Source of the DNA: Gilvimarinus algae
GTDB taxonomy: Bacteria > Pseudomonadota > Gammaproteobacteria > Pseudomonadales > Cellvibrionaceae
Assembly: GCF_030518215.1 (NCBI RefSeq)
Contig: NZ_JAULRT010000052.1
Location: 682,001-746,000, forward strand
Direction: 5' to 3'
Length of the DNA: 64,000 nucleotides
Shown here: positions 25,439 through 34,810 of the stretch, piece by piece
Layout of the letters: each line of letters opens with the position of its first letter
Position numbering within the stretch: position 1 is the first letter of the stretch
Position numbers and translations under genes: made by a program
Notes under the pieces: model-generated
Told to the model about the DNA's origin: nothing
The model's database searches: none
What the model saw: the letters and a program-made list of their open reading frames with translations, nothing else

Positions 25439-26680
25439 TCAAACGCAATGGTTGCTGGTTGGTTCATTGGCATCGCAGGGCAGCAGCATAATGGCGCGCG
25501 CGCCCTGCCCCTTGTCGGATTGCAAGCTAAAGCGCCCGCCATGGGCCTTGGCAACGGCGTTGACGACCGCAAGGCCCAGGCCTGTACCCTGAGATTTTGT
25601 CGTCACGAAAAGCTCACCCAGACGCGGCAGAAGCTCCGCGTCTATGCCCGGCCCCTTATCAAGTACTTCTATGCCGAGCCAGGCGCGGCCGCTGATCTTA
25701 TGCACGCCCAGAGATATGGTGAGCTCCGCCTCACTGCCCACTGCTTGTATGGCGTTGTTGACCAGGTTGAGCAAGGCGCTGATCAGCGCATCACGATTGC
25801 AGGTCAAGTAGTACTCCCGATCGCTGACGTGCCAATTTACGGTGCTTCTGGAGATGGCTATAGGCGCTTCCATGGCCTCGGCCAGCTCGGCGTGAATCTG
25901 GGCCACACTGGCGATGTCCTCCCGCGGGATTTCGCCTTTGACAAACAACAGCATGTCCTGCACCTGCCGCTCCATATGCCGCAGGCGATTGGCCACCTTA
26001 TCGGCAAACACCTGGCGCTTATCATCCCCGAGTTGCTCGCGCTTCAAGTGTCCGGCGTAAAGCAGCGCCGCCGATAGCGGCGTGCGGATTTGGTGTGCCA
26101 ACGCAGAGACCATTTGCCCTAGCGCGGATAAGCGTTCGTGACGCGCCAGCTCGCTTTGCAGGCGGCGGGTTTCGGTCTGATCGGTGAGCAGAATAATCTG
26201 TCCGTCGTCACCGAGATTGCGCGTTGCGATACTGATGCGCCGTCCGTCGTGCAGCGACACTTCGTGGCCGTCGTCCCGGCGTGGAGCAAAGCTGCGCGCA
26301 ATGACTTCGCGCCAGGCTTCGCCCTCCAGAGGCTCGCCCAGTAATTCAATGGCTGCGGGGTTGCACTCACGCACCCGACCGCTGCGATCGAGCACAACCA
26401 CACCGCCGGGGAGAACATTGAGCAAGCCTTCCAGACGATGGGCCAGGCGTTCTTTTTCCGCTAACTCCTGCAATCGCTGGTGAGTCACCTCAGTGAGCTC
26501 ATCGTTGAGCTCGGCAACCCGCTGCTCGAGCTGACGATAGGAATCCGTCAACTGCTCTGACATCTCAGAAAAGAGCGCAAAGGCGTCTGCCAGCGCCTCG
26601 GCTTTGTCGTCCCGGGGAGAGCCCCGCCCCGGTGGCTGCGATGAGGGTGAGAGCGAATGTAGACTGGCCTGCGTCGCCAT
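25439..26680 (-). CDS. fleS: Flagellar sensor histidine kinase FleS
   Basis: FleS phosphorylates FleR to move flagellar gene expression to class III. The 413-residue protein has no membrane segment. It has an N-terminal coiled coil, a PAS domain (LLNVLPGGVVVLDRSGRVRE, residues about 90-190), a HisKA dimerization helix with the phospho-His in SALAHQIRTPLSAALL, and an HATPase domain (LLNLVNNAIQAVG, DKGPGIDAELL, GTGLGLAVVNAVAKAHGG). A sigma-54 promoter lies 70 bp upstream. ATG at 26680. Confidence 0.95.
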   Translation of the reverse strand: MATQASLHSLSPSSQPPGRGSPRDDKAEALADAFALFSEMSEQLTDSYRQLEQRVAELNDELTEVTHQRLQELAEKERLAHRLEGLLNVLPGGVVVLDRSGRVRECNPAAIELLGEPLEGEAWREVIARSFAPRRDDGHEVSLHDGRRISIATRNLGDDGQIILLTDQTETRRLQSELARHERLSALGQMVSALAHQIRTPLSAALLYAGHLKREQLGDDKRQVFADKVANRLRHMERQVQDMLLFVKGEIPREDIASVAQIHAELAEAMEAPIAISRSTVNWHVSDREYYLTCNRDALISALLNLVNNAIQAVGSEAELTISLGVHKISGRAWLGIEVLDKGPGIDAELLPRLGELFVTTKSQGTGLGLAVVNAVAKAHGGRFSLQSDKGQGARAIMLLPCDANEPTSNHCV

Positions 26681-26749
26681 GAAAATAACCTTTTGTGTAC
26701 GTGGGCAGGTGACAGCATTTTGTCAAAGCCCTATGGATACACGGGTTAT

Positions 26750-26765
26750 TGCAAGTGCAATGCCA
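26750..26765 (-). promoter_or_regulatory. Sigma-54 promoter of fleSR
   Basis: Minus-strand TGGCAT-TGCAC-TTGCA, one mismatch from TGGCAC-N5-TTGCA, located 70 bp upstream of the fleS ATG in the fleQ-fleS gap. FleQ-driven fleSR transcription is the known arrangement in Pseudomonas. Confidence 0.8.
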
Positions 26766-26866
26766 ATGAAATTTTACTTTTTATTTCAATAGGTTACTAT
26801 AATGCAGAGAAGATGAGGTCAAAATATTGGCTGTTATAAGAAGTGCGATGCCAAATGCCCCCACGG

Positions 26867-26892
26867 CGCCGGCCTTTTGATCATGGCCGGCG
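26867..26892 (-). terminator. GC-rich hairpin after fleQ
   Basis: Arms CGCCGGCC (26867-26874) and GGCCGGCG (26885-26892) with a 10-base loop, 6 bp beyond the fleQ stop. No T-tract follows on the minus strand, so it is a weak or Rho-assisted terminator at best. Confidence 0.45.
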
Positions 26893-26898
26893 TAGAGA

Positions 26899-28338
26899 TT
26901 AGCGCTGGAGTTCGTATTTGCGCATTTTTTCAACCAGAGTCGTGCGCCGGATGGCGAGCTTGTCGGCCGCTCTGGCCACTACGCCACCGCAATCGTTCAG
27001 CGCCTGCTGGATAAGGTCTCGCTCAAGGCGCGTCAAATACTCCCTAAGGTCAATGCCCTGCTCCGGAAGCAAAGGCGTATCGTTCATGCTGACCACAGCC
27101 GTGCCGCTCGCCTCCGATGTCGAGCCGCCGACCACAAAGGACTCCTCTTCATAATCCACATGGCGGTACTTGGCCGGCAAATCCTGCACACCAATCACAC
27201 CGTAGGGATGCATGATCGCCATACGCTCGACAAGATTGGCCAACTCGCGAATATTCCCCGACCAACTGTGGCGGCACAGTGAGAGTATCGCCGCCGAGTT
27301 AAAACGAATAGAGCCACGCTTCTCGCTCTCCATGCGCGATACCAGCTCGTTGATCAACAGCGGAATGTCTTCCGCGCGATCTTTCAGAGGAGGAAGCTCT
27401 ATGGGGAACACATTCAGCCGATAGTACAAATCTTCCCTAAAGCTGCCCTCGCCGATCATGGATTCAAGGTCGCGGTGGGTCGCGGCAATGATCCGCACAT
27501 CGGTGGCAACGGTTTTATTGCTGCCGACCCTTTCGTAGCAGCGCTCCTGCAGCACCCTGAGGATTTTTACTTGCATGTTCAGCGGCATATCGCCTATCTC
27601 GTCGAGAAACAGCGTGCCGCCCTCGGCAAGCTCAAAGCGACCAGCCCGCGAAGAAATGGCACCGGTAAAGGCACCCTTCTCATGACCAAAGAGTTCACTT
27701 TCCAGCAATTCAGCGGGGATGGCGCCGCAATTGACCGGGACAAACGGCTTTTCGCGGCGAGCGGAATGATAGTGCAGGTTACGAGCGACAACCTCTTTCC
27801 CTGTGCCCGACTCTCCGGTGATCAAAACCGACACATCCTTGTCGGCCACTTGAGTCATCATTTCACGCACATCCTGCACTTCCCGGCTGGTGCCCACCAG
27901 CGAGCGGAACAGATGCACGGGGCGGCGCTGTGCGCGCTTTTTATTGGCGCTCTGGGCCTCGCAATACAGCCTGGCCCGGTGGAGGATATCAACCAGAGGG
28001 TTGTAAGTAATGGGAAGTGCTACCGAGCCTATGACTTTGATTTTTAAATCGGGAGCAAAGTCTTGATAGTCGGCTTCGTCGTCACCGAGAATGGCCAGGG
28101 CCACCTCGTCGTTCCAGCGATTGATTTTCTCGACAAGTGCCTCGCTCCAGGCGCTGCAGCGATCACCGATTAAAATAAGCACATAGTCCCCACCCTCAGG
28201 GTGTTGAGCGATGTGCTCGTCCAATCCGCCACAGGCAATAAAATGGGCTTCCTCGCCAAGAAAGCTGAGAATGGTATCTAGCTGGGCCCGCCGCTGTTTA
28301 TCGTCCTCAATAACCAGTACTTTATTATTGCGACACAT
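26899..28338 (-). CDS. fleQ: Flagellar master regulator FleQ
   Basis: FleQ is the c-di-GMP-responsive, sigma-54-dependent activator at the top of the flagellar hierarchy. The 479-residue protein has a degenerate receiver (residues 1-120, with LILIGDRCS where a phospho-Asp would be). An AAA+ domain ([43 protein letters not shown]) and a C-terminal Fis-type helix ([21 protein letters not shown], in part) follow. The [19 protein letters not shown] segment before the AAA+ domain matches Pseudomonas FleQ closely. Start choice: ATG at 28338 ([13 protein letters not shown]) rather than TTG at 28374. It stands alone between the fliS operon and fleSR. Confidence 0.97.
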   Translation of the reverse strand: MCRNNKVLVIEDDKQRRAQLDTILSFLGEEAHFIACGGLDEHIAQHPEGGDYVLILIGDRCSAWSEALVEKINRWNDEVALAILGDDEADYQDFAPDLKIKVIGSVALPITYNPLVDILHRARLYCEAQSANKKRAQRRPVHLFRSLVGTSREVQDVREMMTQVADKDVSVLITGESGTGKEVVARNLHYHSARREKPFVPVNCGAIPAELLESELFGHEKGAFTGAISSRAGRFELAEGGTLFLDEIGDMPLNMQVKILRVLQERCYERVGSNKTVATDVRIIAATHRDLESMIGEGSFREDLYYRLNVFPIELPPLKDRAEDIPLLINELVSRMESEKRGSIRFNSAAILSLCRHSWSGNIRELANLVERMAIMHPYGVIGVQDLPAKYRHVDYEEESFVVGGSTSEASGTAVVSMNDTPLLPEQGIDLREYLTRLERDLIQQALNDCGGVVARAADKLAIRRTTLVEKMRKYELQR

Positions 28339-28375
28339 ATGATATTCCCGGTCTTGTATAACAAACTTCCCCAAG

Positions 28376-28399
28376 ATCTGGCACTGGACCGCGCCAGAT
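28376..28399. repeat. Inverted repeat in the fleQ leader
   Basis: Arms ATCTGGC (28376-28382) and GCCAGAT (28393-28399) with a 10-bp spacer, 38 bp upstream of the fleQ ATG in the fliS-fleQ gap. It could be the end of the fliS transcript or an operator on the fleQ promoter; no T-tract is present. A GATAAT (minus strand, 28398-28403) overlapping it could be a sigma-70 -10 element. Confidence 0.5.
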
Positions 28400-28504
28400 T
28401 ATCGTCCTTGCTTAACAATTAATAGCTTGCGGGCGCACATCAGTCAAACTTTTGACACGAAAAAGCAGCAAATAGAGGAAAAACAATAAGTTACGAGGAT
28501 TATC

Positions 28505-28903
28505 TCAAGCTTTTGCTTCAGGGGCAATCCCGTCCCAGCCACTTTTGAGTGTGGTTAGTAAACGAGCGACTTCTTGCAACTGCGAAAGGTTGTTGTGCCT
28601 GGATGCCTCGAGCAAGATGAACTCGCAGTACTGGTAGAGGCTGTCCAGCTGGGCGGCCAGGTCGCCAGAGTCGATATCGAGACTTTGGCGTAGGCCAGAA
28701 ACAATGTCGATGGCACGCCCGATGTGATGGCCCTTACCGGCAAGGTCACCTTGCTCGAGCGCAAAATGTGCTTTGTTAAGCTGCTCCAACGCGCCCTCGA
28801 ACAACATCTGAATCAGGCGGTGGGCCGAGGCGCTCTGAATTTCGCCTTGCAGGCCCAGTTTGCGGTACTGGGAGGCCGCTTTTTGGCCACTGTAGCTGGG
28901 CAT
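28505..28903 (-). CDS. fliS: Flagellin chaperone FliS, second copy
   Basis: FliS binds the C-terminus of flagellin in the cytoplasm and delivers it to FlhA. The 132-residue helical protein contains the family signature ASAHRLIQMLFEGALEQLNK and the later LYQYCEFILLEASRHNN block. Start choice: ATG at 28903 (MPSYSGQKAASQYRKLG) which avoids overlap with the upstream FliT-like gene; the frame is open to 28960. It is the distal gene of a fliS-fliT-fliS operon and is a paralogue of the gene at 29201-29596. The fleQ gene follows after 166 bp. Confidence 0.93.
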   Translation of the reverse strand: MPSYSGQKAASQYRKLGLQGEIQSASAHRLIQMLFEGALEQLNKAHFALEQGDLAGKGHHIGRAIDIVSGLRQSLDIDSGDLAAQLDSLYQYCEFILLEASRHNNLSQLQEVARLLTTLKSGWDGIAPEAKA

Positions 28904-28928
28904 TATTCCACCATGGGGTAAGCCAGGT

Positions 28929-29204
28929 TCAGGAGCAGGCTGCTCGAGCCAGGCGCTCACTTTCCTGAATCATCTGCGCATAGAGCGCTTTGAGATCCAT
29001 CATTGACTCCAGCAGTATAGACCGGTTTTCACGATTCGCCGCGATAAGCTTGTCCAGTAACACAGCGCAAGTCTCATCCAACTGGCGCACCCGGGTGTAA
29101 TCACCGACCGCCAACGCGCGGCTCATGTCCGTCTGCAACTGGCGCAACTGCTCAAAGCCGCCAGGCCCGGCCAGCGAGTCGGCCTCAACCAGTGAGAGAC
29201 TCAC
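28929..29204 (-). CDS. FliT-like small flagellar chaperone
   Basis: A 91-residue helical protein without a strong signature. It is read from a GTG at 29204 (MSLSLVEADSLAG) because AGGGAGG lies just upstream and the start overlaps the fliS stop in GTGA, indicating coupled translation. The body has heptad-like Leu spacing (FEQLRQLQTDMSRALAVGDY, LLDKLIAANRENRSILLESM). Its position between two fliS genes and its size fit FliT, the FliD chaperone and, in enterobacteria, a regulator of FlhDC. The name is inferred from context and general resemblance. Confidence 0.7.
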   Translation of the reverse strand: MSLSLVEADSLAGPGGFEQLRQLQTDMSRALAVGDYTRVRQLDETCAVLLDKLIAANRENRSILLESMMDLKALYAQMIQESERLARAACS

Positions 29205-29596
29205 GGGGCCTCCCTCTGCTCTGGCAACTGATCCCAGGCAGATTTGATTTCGCCGAGTAGGCGGCCGCACTCGTCAAGCTGGCTTGGGTCGTTATTGCGA
29301 TTCGCGGCAATCAAAGTGCGAACGATATAATCGTAGAGCTGATCGAGATTCGCCGCCAAATCCCCGCCCTCGGTATCGCTTAAACTGCCCTGTAGCCCCT
29401 GAACGATATTTACCGCCTTACCAATCAACTCTCCCTTAGACGCCACATCGCTGCGCAGCATGGCCCCTTTTGCCTGAGCGATACGCCCGAGAGCGCCTTC
29501 AAACAACATTTGAATCAATCGATGGGGGGTGGCATCGACCACACTGGACTGAACGTTTACCTGCTGATATTGACGTGCGGCGCTGGAGTAGTTCAT
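29201..29596 (-). CDS. fliS: Flagellin chaperone FliS, first copy
   Basis: The 131-residue protein starts MNYSSAARQYQQVNVQSSV and has the FliS signature ATPHRLIQMLFEGALGRIAQ plus NLDQLYDYIVRTLIAANRNN. It is the standard FliS by N-terminal sequence, so the downstream copy at 28505 is probably the duplicate. A sigma-28 promoter lies 60 bp upstream, after the fliD terminator, so this copy opens its own late operon. ATG at 29596. Confidence 0.95.
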   Translation of the reverse strand: MNYSSAARQYQQVNVQSSVVDATPHRLIQMLFEGALGRIAQAKGAMLRSDVASKGELIGKAVNIVQGLQGSLSDTEGGDLAANLDQLYDYIVRTLIAANRNNDPSQLDECGRLLGEIKSAWDQLPEQREAP

Positions 29597-29656
29597 AAGG
29601 CAATCTCTTATATGCTGCGTTTTTGCGTTTCAGTTCGAGCCCAGGCTCTTAACAAG

Positions 29657-29683
29657 TTATCGACAGGCGACAAAAAAACTTTA
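29657..29683 (-). promoter_or_regulatory. Sigma-28 promoter of the fliS-fliT-fliS operon
   Basis: Minus-strand TAAA-N15-GTCGATAA (consensus TAAA-N15-GCCGATAA, one mismatch). It lies 60 bp upstream of the first fliS, downstream of the fliD terminator. It implies expression by FliA independent of fliD readthrough. Confidence 0.75.
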
Positions 29684-29750
29684 TTGAACAAGACGCAAAA
29701 GACGTTTTTTTATTGCAGGTAAAAAGAAAAAATTGATCGACAAAAACCGA

Positions 29751-29784
29751 CCAATCCAAAGCCAGCAGAGCGGCTTTGGATTGG
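29751..29784 (-). terminator. Terminator after fliD
   Basis: Perfect 13-bp stem, CCAATCCAAAGCC / GGCTTTGGATTGG, with an 8-base loop, followed on the minus strand by TCGGTTTTTG. It lies 35 bp past the fliD stop. Confidence 0.8.
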
Positions 29785-29819
29785 CTTGTAGGTAATCATC
29801 TAATCAGCGTCTGTTAACC

Positions 29820-31856
29820 CTAATTATTCTTGGCGGTGAACGGCAGGCGATCGAGAATTCCGTCGAGGAATGAGCCTGTATTGTTCAGGTTGTTAACGAT
29901 CAACTCCATAGCGAGAAACTGACTCTGCAAACGTGAACGATACGCCTCGGTGCGCCGCTCAAGTTCGGCCCTGTCGTCATCGACATCTTCCAGGTCTTCA
30001 CGAATATTGGCTTCGCGCTCGTTGATCAGGCCGTTGTTGCTTAAAAAATCGTTCACCAGAGACGACAGGCCACCGGCAAACCCTCTGGAAAAGGTCACTG
30101 TCGAATTGGTCGCGCCGGGAGTGATGGTCATGCTCAATCCATCGGCCTTGGTATTGATGGCCGGTAGCAAAATATTGCCGTAGCCAAAGGCTGCCTCGCC
30201 ATTGACCGTGCCGACCACATCCAGGCCTGAGGAACCAGCTTTGGCCGTAATGCCCAACTCGCCCATATCATCGCCTACCGCGGCGAACGACACACGGCTG
30301 TCTGAACCGTAGGCATCGGACACAAACTCCAAAGCACCAGTATCAGTGTTGTAGCTTACAGAGACCTTTACCTGCGCCGCTTGCAAAGAAGCGTCTAGGT
30401 TAATCAGGGTTTGAAAGTCAGCAGCGAGCTCCTGCGCGGAGTTGTAGGTTTTGCCATCCGGCAGAGCAATCGTCGCGGCGTCGACACCATCAACTCTGAT
30501 ATCGAAACTGTAGTCTTTTCCGCTGGTATCCAAAGGAAAGCTGGCCGGCAGCGGATCGGCGATAAACTGACCGCGGGTCGGGTCCTGGCTGATCACCACC
30601 TCATAAGTGCCGGGCTGGGTCCTGGCGCTGTAGCTGTTGATTTTAACCTTGGCATCGCTGGAGTTGGTGGTGGGTACAAAGAGGTCGCGCACCAGGCCAA
30701 AGTTTTTGTCGATTGCAGCACGAAAGTTGGTGTTGGGTTCATCCGGATCTTCATTAATTTCCAGACGTCCATCGAGGCGCGTGCGAATGCCGAGGTTTGC
30801 CAGCGAGGTAAAACCGTCCTCCAGGCCGGGCACAGCGCCGCCGATAAATTTGCGCACCTGATCGACCAGATTGTCGGCCAAAGAGTCATTGCGCAGGCTG
30901 CCAAACTCTCCGGACTCTTCGTTAAAACCGGTGAGCTTTTGCGCCTCATCAAAAAAGGTGTTGTAGGCCTCGACAAAATCGCGAATGGCCTGCTCCGCGG
31001 TGGATTTGTCAGCGGAGATGTTGAGGTTGATCACTTCGGTGCTGGAGCTGTTAAAAATATCAAACTCCAGGCCCTCGATCACGTCGGTAATATGGTTGGA
31101 GTCACGAGCCACCAGCAGGCCATTAACGCGTACCAACGCATCCATACCCTCTTGCTCCTGGGTCATGGATTGGCTGGATTCATCGAAAGAGAAGGCAGCC
31201 AAGCCGGGAGAGCCCGCCTCTTCCGTCACTGAAATTTCCAACTCATTGGTGGCGCCAGAGGGGCTGGTAAGCAACAATTTGTAGGCGCCACCATCGGCAA
31301 CAATGCTGGCTTGCACCCCGATATCGGCCTGGTTGATTGCATCGCGCAAACCGGTGAGCGTATTGTTGGTTTCATCGATGGTGATGGTGGCGCCGGTTTT
31401 TTCCGCATCCACGTTGAAGTTATCGAGTGCGCCATTCCAGTCACCGAAACGAATGGTCAGCTCACCCTTACCAATCTCGGTGGTTTGCGAGGCAAAGCTC
31501 GCCGAGCTGAGCGATTGTGGTTGGGCCACCTGCTCAATTTTGAGCCGGTAGTCGCCCGCCGCTGCCTTGGCGTTGAGCTGGGTCAAGGCGATCAGAGAAG
31601 TATCCGGCAGGGAGACAGATTTGGCATCAAAGGTGTCTTTACTGGACACCGCATTGACCGCGCCCTCCAGACTGGACAGCGCGCTTCGGAGCAAACCGTA
31701 ATCGGATATTTGTGATTCCAATAATTCCTGGCGGCGGTCCAAGCGCTGCTGATCAGGCGTGCTTTGTAAAGACACCAGGTCGTTGATCAGATTGCCGGTA
31801 TCAATGCCTGAGCCGCCGCCCACTCTGTTGATAATGTCATTGCCGATCGTTGTCAT
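29820..31856 (-). CDS. fliD: Flagellar filament cap protein FliD
   Basis: FliD caps the growing filament and folds flagellin subunits into place. The 678-residue protein has the conserved N-terminal segment (GSGIDTGNLINDLVSLQSTP, residues about 15-34), repeated beta-rich middle domains, and the C-terminal coiled coil (NIREDLEDVDDDRAELERRT, FLAMELIVNNLNNTGSFLDG). It is long for FliD (commonly 450-480 residues), the extra material being in the surface-exposed D2/D3 region. Bounded by strong terminators on both sides; its own promoter is not obvious. ATG at 31856. Confidence 0.95.
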   Translation of the reverse strand: MTTIGNDIINRVGGGSGIDTGNLINDLVSLQSTPDQQRLDRRQELLESQISDYGLLRSALSSLEGAVNAVSSKDTFDAKSVSLPDTSLIALTQLNAKAAAGDYRLKIEQVAQPQSLSSASFASQTTEIGKGELTIRFGDWNGALDNFNVDAEKTGATITIDETNNTLTGLRDAINQADIGVQASIVADGGAYKLLLTSPSGATNELEISVTEEAGSPGLAAFSFDESSQSMTQEQEGMDALVRVNGLLVARDSNHITDVIEGLEFDIFNSSSTEVINLNISADKSTAEQAIRDFVEAYNTFFDEAQKLTGFNEESGEFGSLRNDSLADNLVDQVRKFIGGAVPGLEDGFTSLANLGIRTRLDGRLEINEDPDEPNTNFRAAIDKNFGLVRDLFVPTTNSSDAKVKINSYSARTQPGTYEVVISQDPTRGQFIADPLPASFPLDTSGKDYSFDIRVDGVDAATIALPDGKTYNSAQELAADFQTLINLDASLQAAQVKVSVSYNTDTGALEFVSDAYGSDSRVSFAAVGDDMGELGITAKAGSSGLDVVGTVNGEAAFGYGNILLPAINTKADGLSMTITPGATNSTVTFSRGFAGGLSSLVNDFLSNNGLINEREANIREDLEDVDDDRAELERRTEAYRSRLQSQFLAMELIVNNLNNTGSFLDGILDRLPFTAKNN

Positions 31857-31960
31857 TGCCTGTCACCTGAATGCACTCAAAGCGCCGATTACCACTTACC
31901 GAGGGTTTCGGCGCGCCCTCTAGAAACTTTAGCCTTATCGCCGGTATGGGGCAAAAAAAA

Positions 31961-31978
31961 GGGTGCCCTAGGGCACCC
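31961..31978 (-). terminator. Terminator after flaG
   Basis: GGGTGCCC-TA-GGGCACCC stem followed on the minus strand by eight T residues (31953-31960). It is 27 bp beyond the flaG stop and is a textbook intrinsic terminator. Confidence 0.9.
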
Positions 31979-32004
31979 AATCGCTATACGACGTCAAACA
32001 CAGG

Positions 32005-32400
32005 CTAGGCTTGTGCTGACAAGAGCTGTACCGGCTCATCTGTATTCAATTCACGGGCCAACTTTAAGAAGATCTCATCGGGTATTTGTCGTATCACTTC
32101 CTTGGTACTACTATCCAAAACTCTCACAATAGTATCACCTGAGTCACTGTCGTAGCTGAACTGCAGATCTCGTTGGGTAGACTGTATGAACTTGTTCATA
32201 TGCGCTACCGCTTGTTTGACACTATCCTGAAAATCTCCTTCTGAGACGCCCTCGCGAGAGACTATTTCTGACTTGGTAGTCGTTTCCGGCGGCAATTTTT
32301 TGCCGCTTTGCTCAGCTTCTCGGCTGGCCGGTGCTGATGAAGCCGCCCCATTACTGGCGGGAGTGTAACGAGTACCCCCTGTAGCGCTAACTTCATTCAT
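32005..32400 (-). CDS. flaG: FlaG family flagellar protein
   Basis: FlaG proteins affect filament length in polarly flagellated bacteria. The 131-residue protein has a Ser/Ala-rich disordered N-terminus and the FlaG C-terminal domain (AVAHMNKFIQSTQRDLQFSY, VRVLDSSTKEVIRQIPDEIF). It lies between fliC and fliD, as in Pseudomonas and Vibrio. There is a strong terminator 22 bp upstream (after fliC) and another downstream, so it is an almost isolated unit with little room for a promoter. ATG at 32400. Confidence 0.92.
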   Translation of the reverse strand: MNEVSATGGTRYTPASNGAASSAPASREAEQSGKKLPPETTTKSEIVSREGVSEGDFQDSVKQAVAHMNKFIQSTQRDLQFSYDSDSGDTIVRVLDSSTKEVIRQIPDEIFLKLARELNTDEPVQLLSAQA

Positions 32401-32422
32401 ACCTTAGTCCTCAATCAGAAAA

Positions 32423-32444
32423 ACCCGCCGGCTATCCGGCGGGT
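32423..32444 (-). terminator. Terminator after fliC
   Basis: Stem ACCCGCCGG / CCGGCGGGT with a 4-base loop, followed on the minus strand by TTTTTC (32418-32423). Located 10 bp past the flagellin stop. Confidence 0.9.
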
Positions 32445-32454
32445 CGACTCACGC

Positions 32455-34515
32455 TTACTGCAGCAGAGACAGTACCTGCTGGGGACGGGCATTTGCCTGG
32501 GCCAGCATGGCTGTTGCCGCCTGTTGCAGCACCTGAGCGCGGCTCAGGTTGGCAGTTTCAGCCGCGAAGTCCGCATCGGTAATCCGTGAACGGGCCGCTG
32601 AGGTCTTCTCAGATACGTTGGACAGGTTGGACACGGTGAAGTCCAGACGGTTGTTCACCGCACCGAGCTGGGCGCGCGTATCGTTAATGGTGGTCAAGGC
32701 GTTGTCGATCACACCAATGGCCTTCTGAGCGTTGGCTGCGGTATCGATGCTGATGGTGCTGATCGCAGCGCCAAAGCTACCACCGGCACCGGCGTTCGCA
32801 TCAATCAAGCCGGTTTTGTCCTCTGCAGCCGTGTCTTTCAGGTCCACCGAGATCGGGTTGCCGTTGTCGCTGGTCAACTTGATGCCACCCGCAGCTACCG
32901 ACGTATCGGTGATGTCACCAGCAGAGCTCTCATCGCCCGCTTCTGCGAACTGAACCAGGGCGCCGCCGCCATCAACCAGTGCTGCAGTGGGCTGATCAGC
33001 GCCACCACTGCCCTGACCGAAACCGATCTGAGACACTTCGCCTTCCAGAATAATGCGAGTACCCGACACGGTCGCGGTCACACCAGTGGCATCCACTTCG
33101 TCATTAAAGACTTCAGCGATATCGGCCAAAGTGGTGGTCGCAGTACCGGCCGGAATCACCAAGTCAACACCGTTCATGGAGATGGTGCCACCTACCAGAG
33201 TAGACAGGGCAACACTACCGAAGTCTAGAGACACAGAGGTAAAGGCAGTCGCCGTTACGCCAGTTTCGTCGGACACTTCGTTAATGGCTTTGATCTTATC
33301 GGACAAACCACCAGATTCGCTAGAACCGACATCAACACCGTTGATTTTCAGATCGCCAGCGGCCAGGGCGTTGGCGTCCACGGCATGACCTTCAATGGTG
33401 CCGGGCTCATCGTTTTCACGGAAGCCGAGGAAACCCAACTGCTCCAGTGTACCGGTGGAGCCACGGGTCACGGTGACTTCGTCACCACTGTCTGAGGTCA
33501 GCACCAGGCGGGCATTGGCTGCGGTGGTAATACCGGTACCCAGGGCGCCGGCGGCGTCAGTTACAGTGATGGCCGACACGCCTTCAGCGGAGATGGACAC
33601 TTTACCGTCGTCGTCAACATCCACAGAGAACTTGCCACCGCTCTGCGCATTCATTTTGTCGACCAGCTCGTTGATGTTCTCGGTACCACCGCCCACTGTA
33701 ATGGTGGTGGTAGTGCCATCGAGGTTGGTCAGTGCCACAGCAACGTTTTCAGTGTCGAGCAGGATACCGTCACCGGCAGCAGTGGCAGAGGCAACAGCGT
33801 AGGTGGAAGCCGTCACACCATTGACGTTGGTGTTTATGAAATCCAGTAGATCCTGATCGGAATCAGATGCACCGTCAAAGGTTTCAGTGCCTTTCACAAG
33901 GGACTGGCCATTGATCAGGATGTCGCCGTCGGAGAGGGTCAGAGCACCGGTCAGCGAGTCGATGTCGCTGGCGCCACCCATCAGGTCAACCGAGGTTGAG
34001 CCCATACCCAGGGTTTTCGCGTCCATGGCCTGAACTTCAAGGCTGATGGTTTCGTTGGCTTGCGCCCCCACTTGCAGGTCCACTTTACCCAGAGTACCGT
34101 CGAGCAGTTTCTGGCCGTTGAAAGACGTGGTTTCCGCAATACGGTCAAGCTCTGACACCAGCTGTTTTACCTCGGCGTCCAGAGTGGCGCGGTCGGCTTT
34201 GGAGTAGATGCCGTTAGCAGACTGAATGGCCAGTTCGCGCATGCGCTGCAGGATGTTGGTGGACTCCTGCAGAGCACCTTCAGCGGTCTGAATCATAGAC
34301 ACACCGTCGTTGGCGTTACGAATAGCCTGGTCCAGACCGCGAACCTGAGAAGTCATACGGTTAGAAATGGCGAGACCAGCGGCGTCATCTTTGGCTGAGT
34401 TAATGCGTTGGCCAGAAGAAAGACGCTCGGTGGCACGATCAAGAGCCGAGCCTGAGTTCATCAGCTGGCGCTGGGAATTCAGGGAGGCAACATTGGTATT
34501 AATTACTAGAGCCAT
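32455..34515 (-). CDS. fliC: Flagellin FliC (long form)
   Basis: Flagellin is the filament subunit. The 686-residue protein has conserved D0/D1 ends: N-terminal [20 protein letters not shown] to about residue 140 ([39 protein letters not shown]) and C-terminal from about residue 595 ([57 protein letters not shown]). About 450 residues in between are variable, Thr/Ser/Asp/Gly-rich and without cysteine, forming large outer domains. Typical flagellins have 280-500 residues. A single copy is seen here. TTAGGAG precedes the ATG at 34515 and a sigma-28 promoter lies 99 bp upstream. Confidence 0.97.
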   Translation of the reverse strand: MALVINTNVASLNSQRQLMNSGSALDRATERLSSGQRINSAKDDAAGLAISNRMTSQVRGLDQAIRNANDGVSMIQTAEGALQESTNILQRMRELAIQSANGIYSKADRATLDAEVKQLVSELDRIAETTSFNGQKLLDGTLGKVDLQVGAQANETISLEVQAMDAKTLGMGSTSVDLMGGASDIDSLTGALTLSDGDILINGQSLVKGTETFDGASDSDQDLLDFINTNVNGVTASTYAVASATAAGDGILLDTENVAVALTNLDGTTTTITVGGGTENINELVDKMNAQSGGKFSVDVDDDGKVSISAEGVSAITVTDAAGALGTGITTAANARLVLTSDSGDEVTVTRGSTGTLEQLGFLGFRENDEPGTIEGHAVDANALAAGDLKINGVDVGSSESGGLSDKIKAINEVSDETGVTATAFTSVSLDFGSVALSTLVGGTISMNGVDLVIPAGTATTTLADIAEVFNDEVDATGVTATVSGTRIILEGEVSQIGFGQGSGGADQPTAALVDGGGALVQFAEAGDESSAGDITDTSVAAGGIKLTSDNGNPISVDLKDTAAEDKTGLIDANAGAGGSFGAAISTISIDTAANAQKAIGVIDNALTTINDTRAQLGAVNNRLDFTVSNLSNVSEKTSAARSRITDADFAAETANLSRAQVLQQAATAMLAQANARPQQVLSLLQ

Positions 34516-34613
34516 GAGTAATCTCCTAAGTGTTATTCCTGTTCACAGTCTTGCCAGCTGTGACCAGCCGATTGATGAAGCCGCAGAGTTGTGTTGCAGG
34601 ACTTCTGTGTAGG

Positions 34614-34640
34614 TTATCGTCCACTTAGGAAAGAGCTTTA
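34614..34640 (-). promoter_or_regulatory. Sigma-28 promoter of fliC
   Basis: Minus-strand TAAA-N15-GACGATAA, one mismatch from the FliA consensus TAAA-N15-GCCGATAA; the -35 region reads TAAAGCTC. It gives a leader of roughly 90 nt before the flagellin ATG. The rest of this 295-bp gap shows no gene. Confidence 0.85.
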
Positions 34641-34810
34641 ATCTTTTTTTACTCGTTTAGAAGGGCGCACAAAGAAAGCTAACACACTGTTTTCTATAGA
34701 GTTAGAGAAAATTTGACGCCGATAATGGAGGAACAACAGATTACACTAATTCGCAATAACCCACTGAAATATCGCTGAAAATGGTTATAACGAAGAGAAA
34801 TGTGCCAGTT

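Noticed and set aside
28231-28338. FleQ as a damaged response regulator because its receiver lacks the phospho-Asp
   Set aside because: A degenerate receiver is normal for FleQ, which responds to c-di-GMP and FleN rather than to phosphorylation.
31872-31886. GG-N10-GC pair directly upstream of fliD as a sigma-54 promoter
   Set aside because: It has three mismatches to the consensus and would start transcription only a few bases before the fliD ATG, leaving no leader for a ribosome site.
31935-31942. GGCGATAA on the minus strand before fliD as a sigma-28 promoter
   Set aside because: The matching -35 position falls in the T-tract of the flaG terminator and reads CTTT instead of TAAA.
34670-34710. 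CTAAC...GTTAG hairpin as a terminator for the flgL operon
   Set aside because: Only a 5-bp AT-rich stem with a long loop and no T-tract on the minus strand; the end of that transcript remains unknown.
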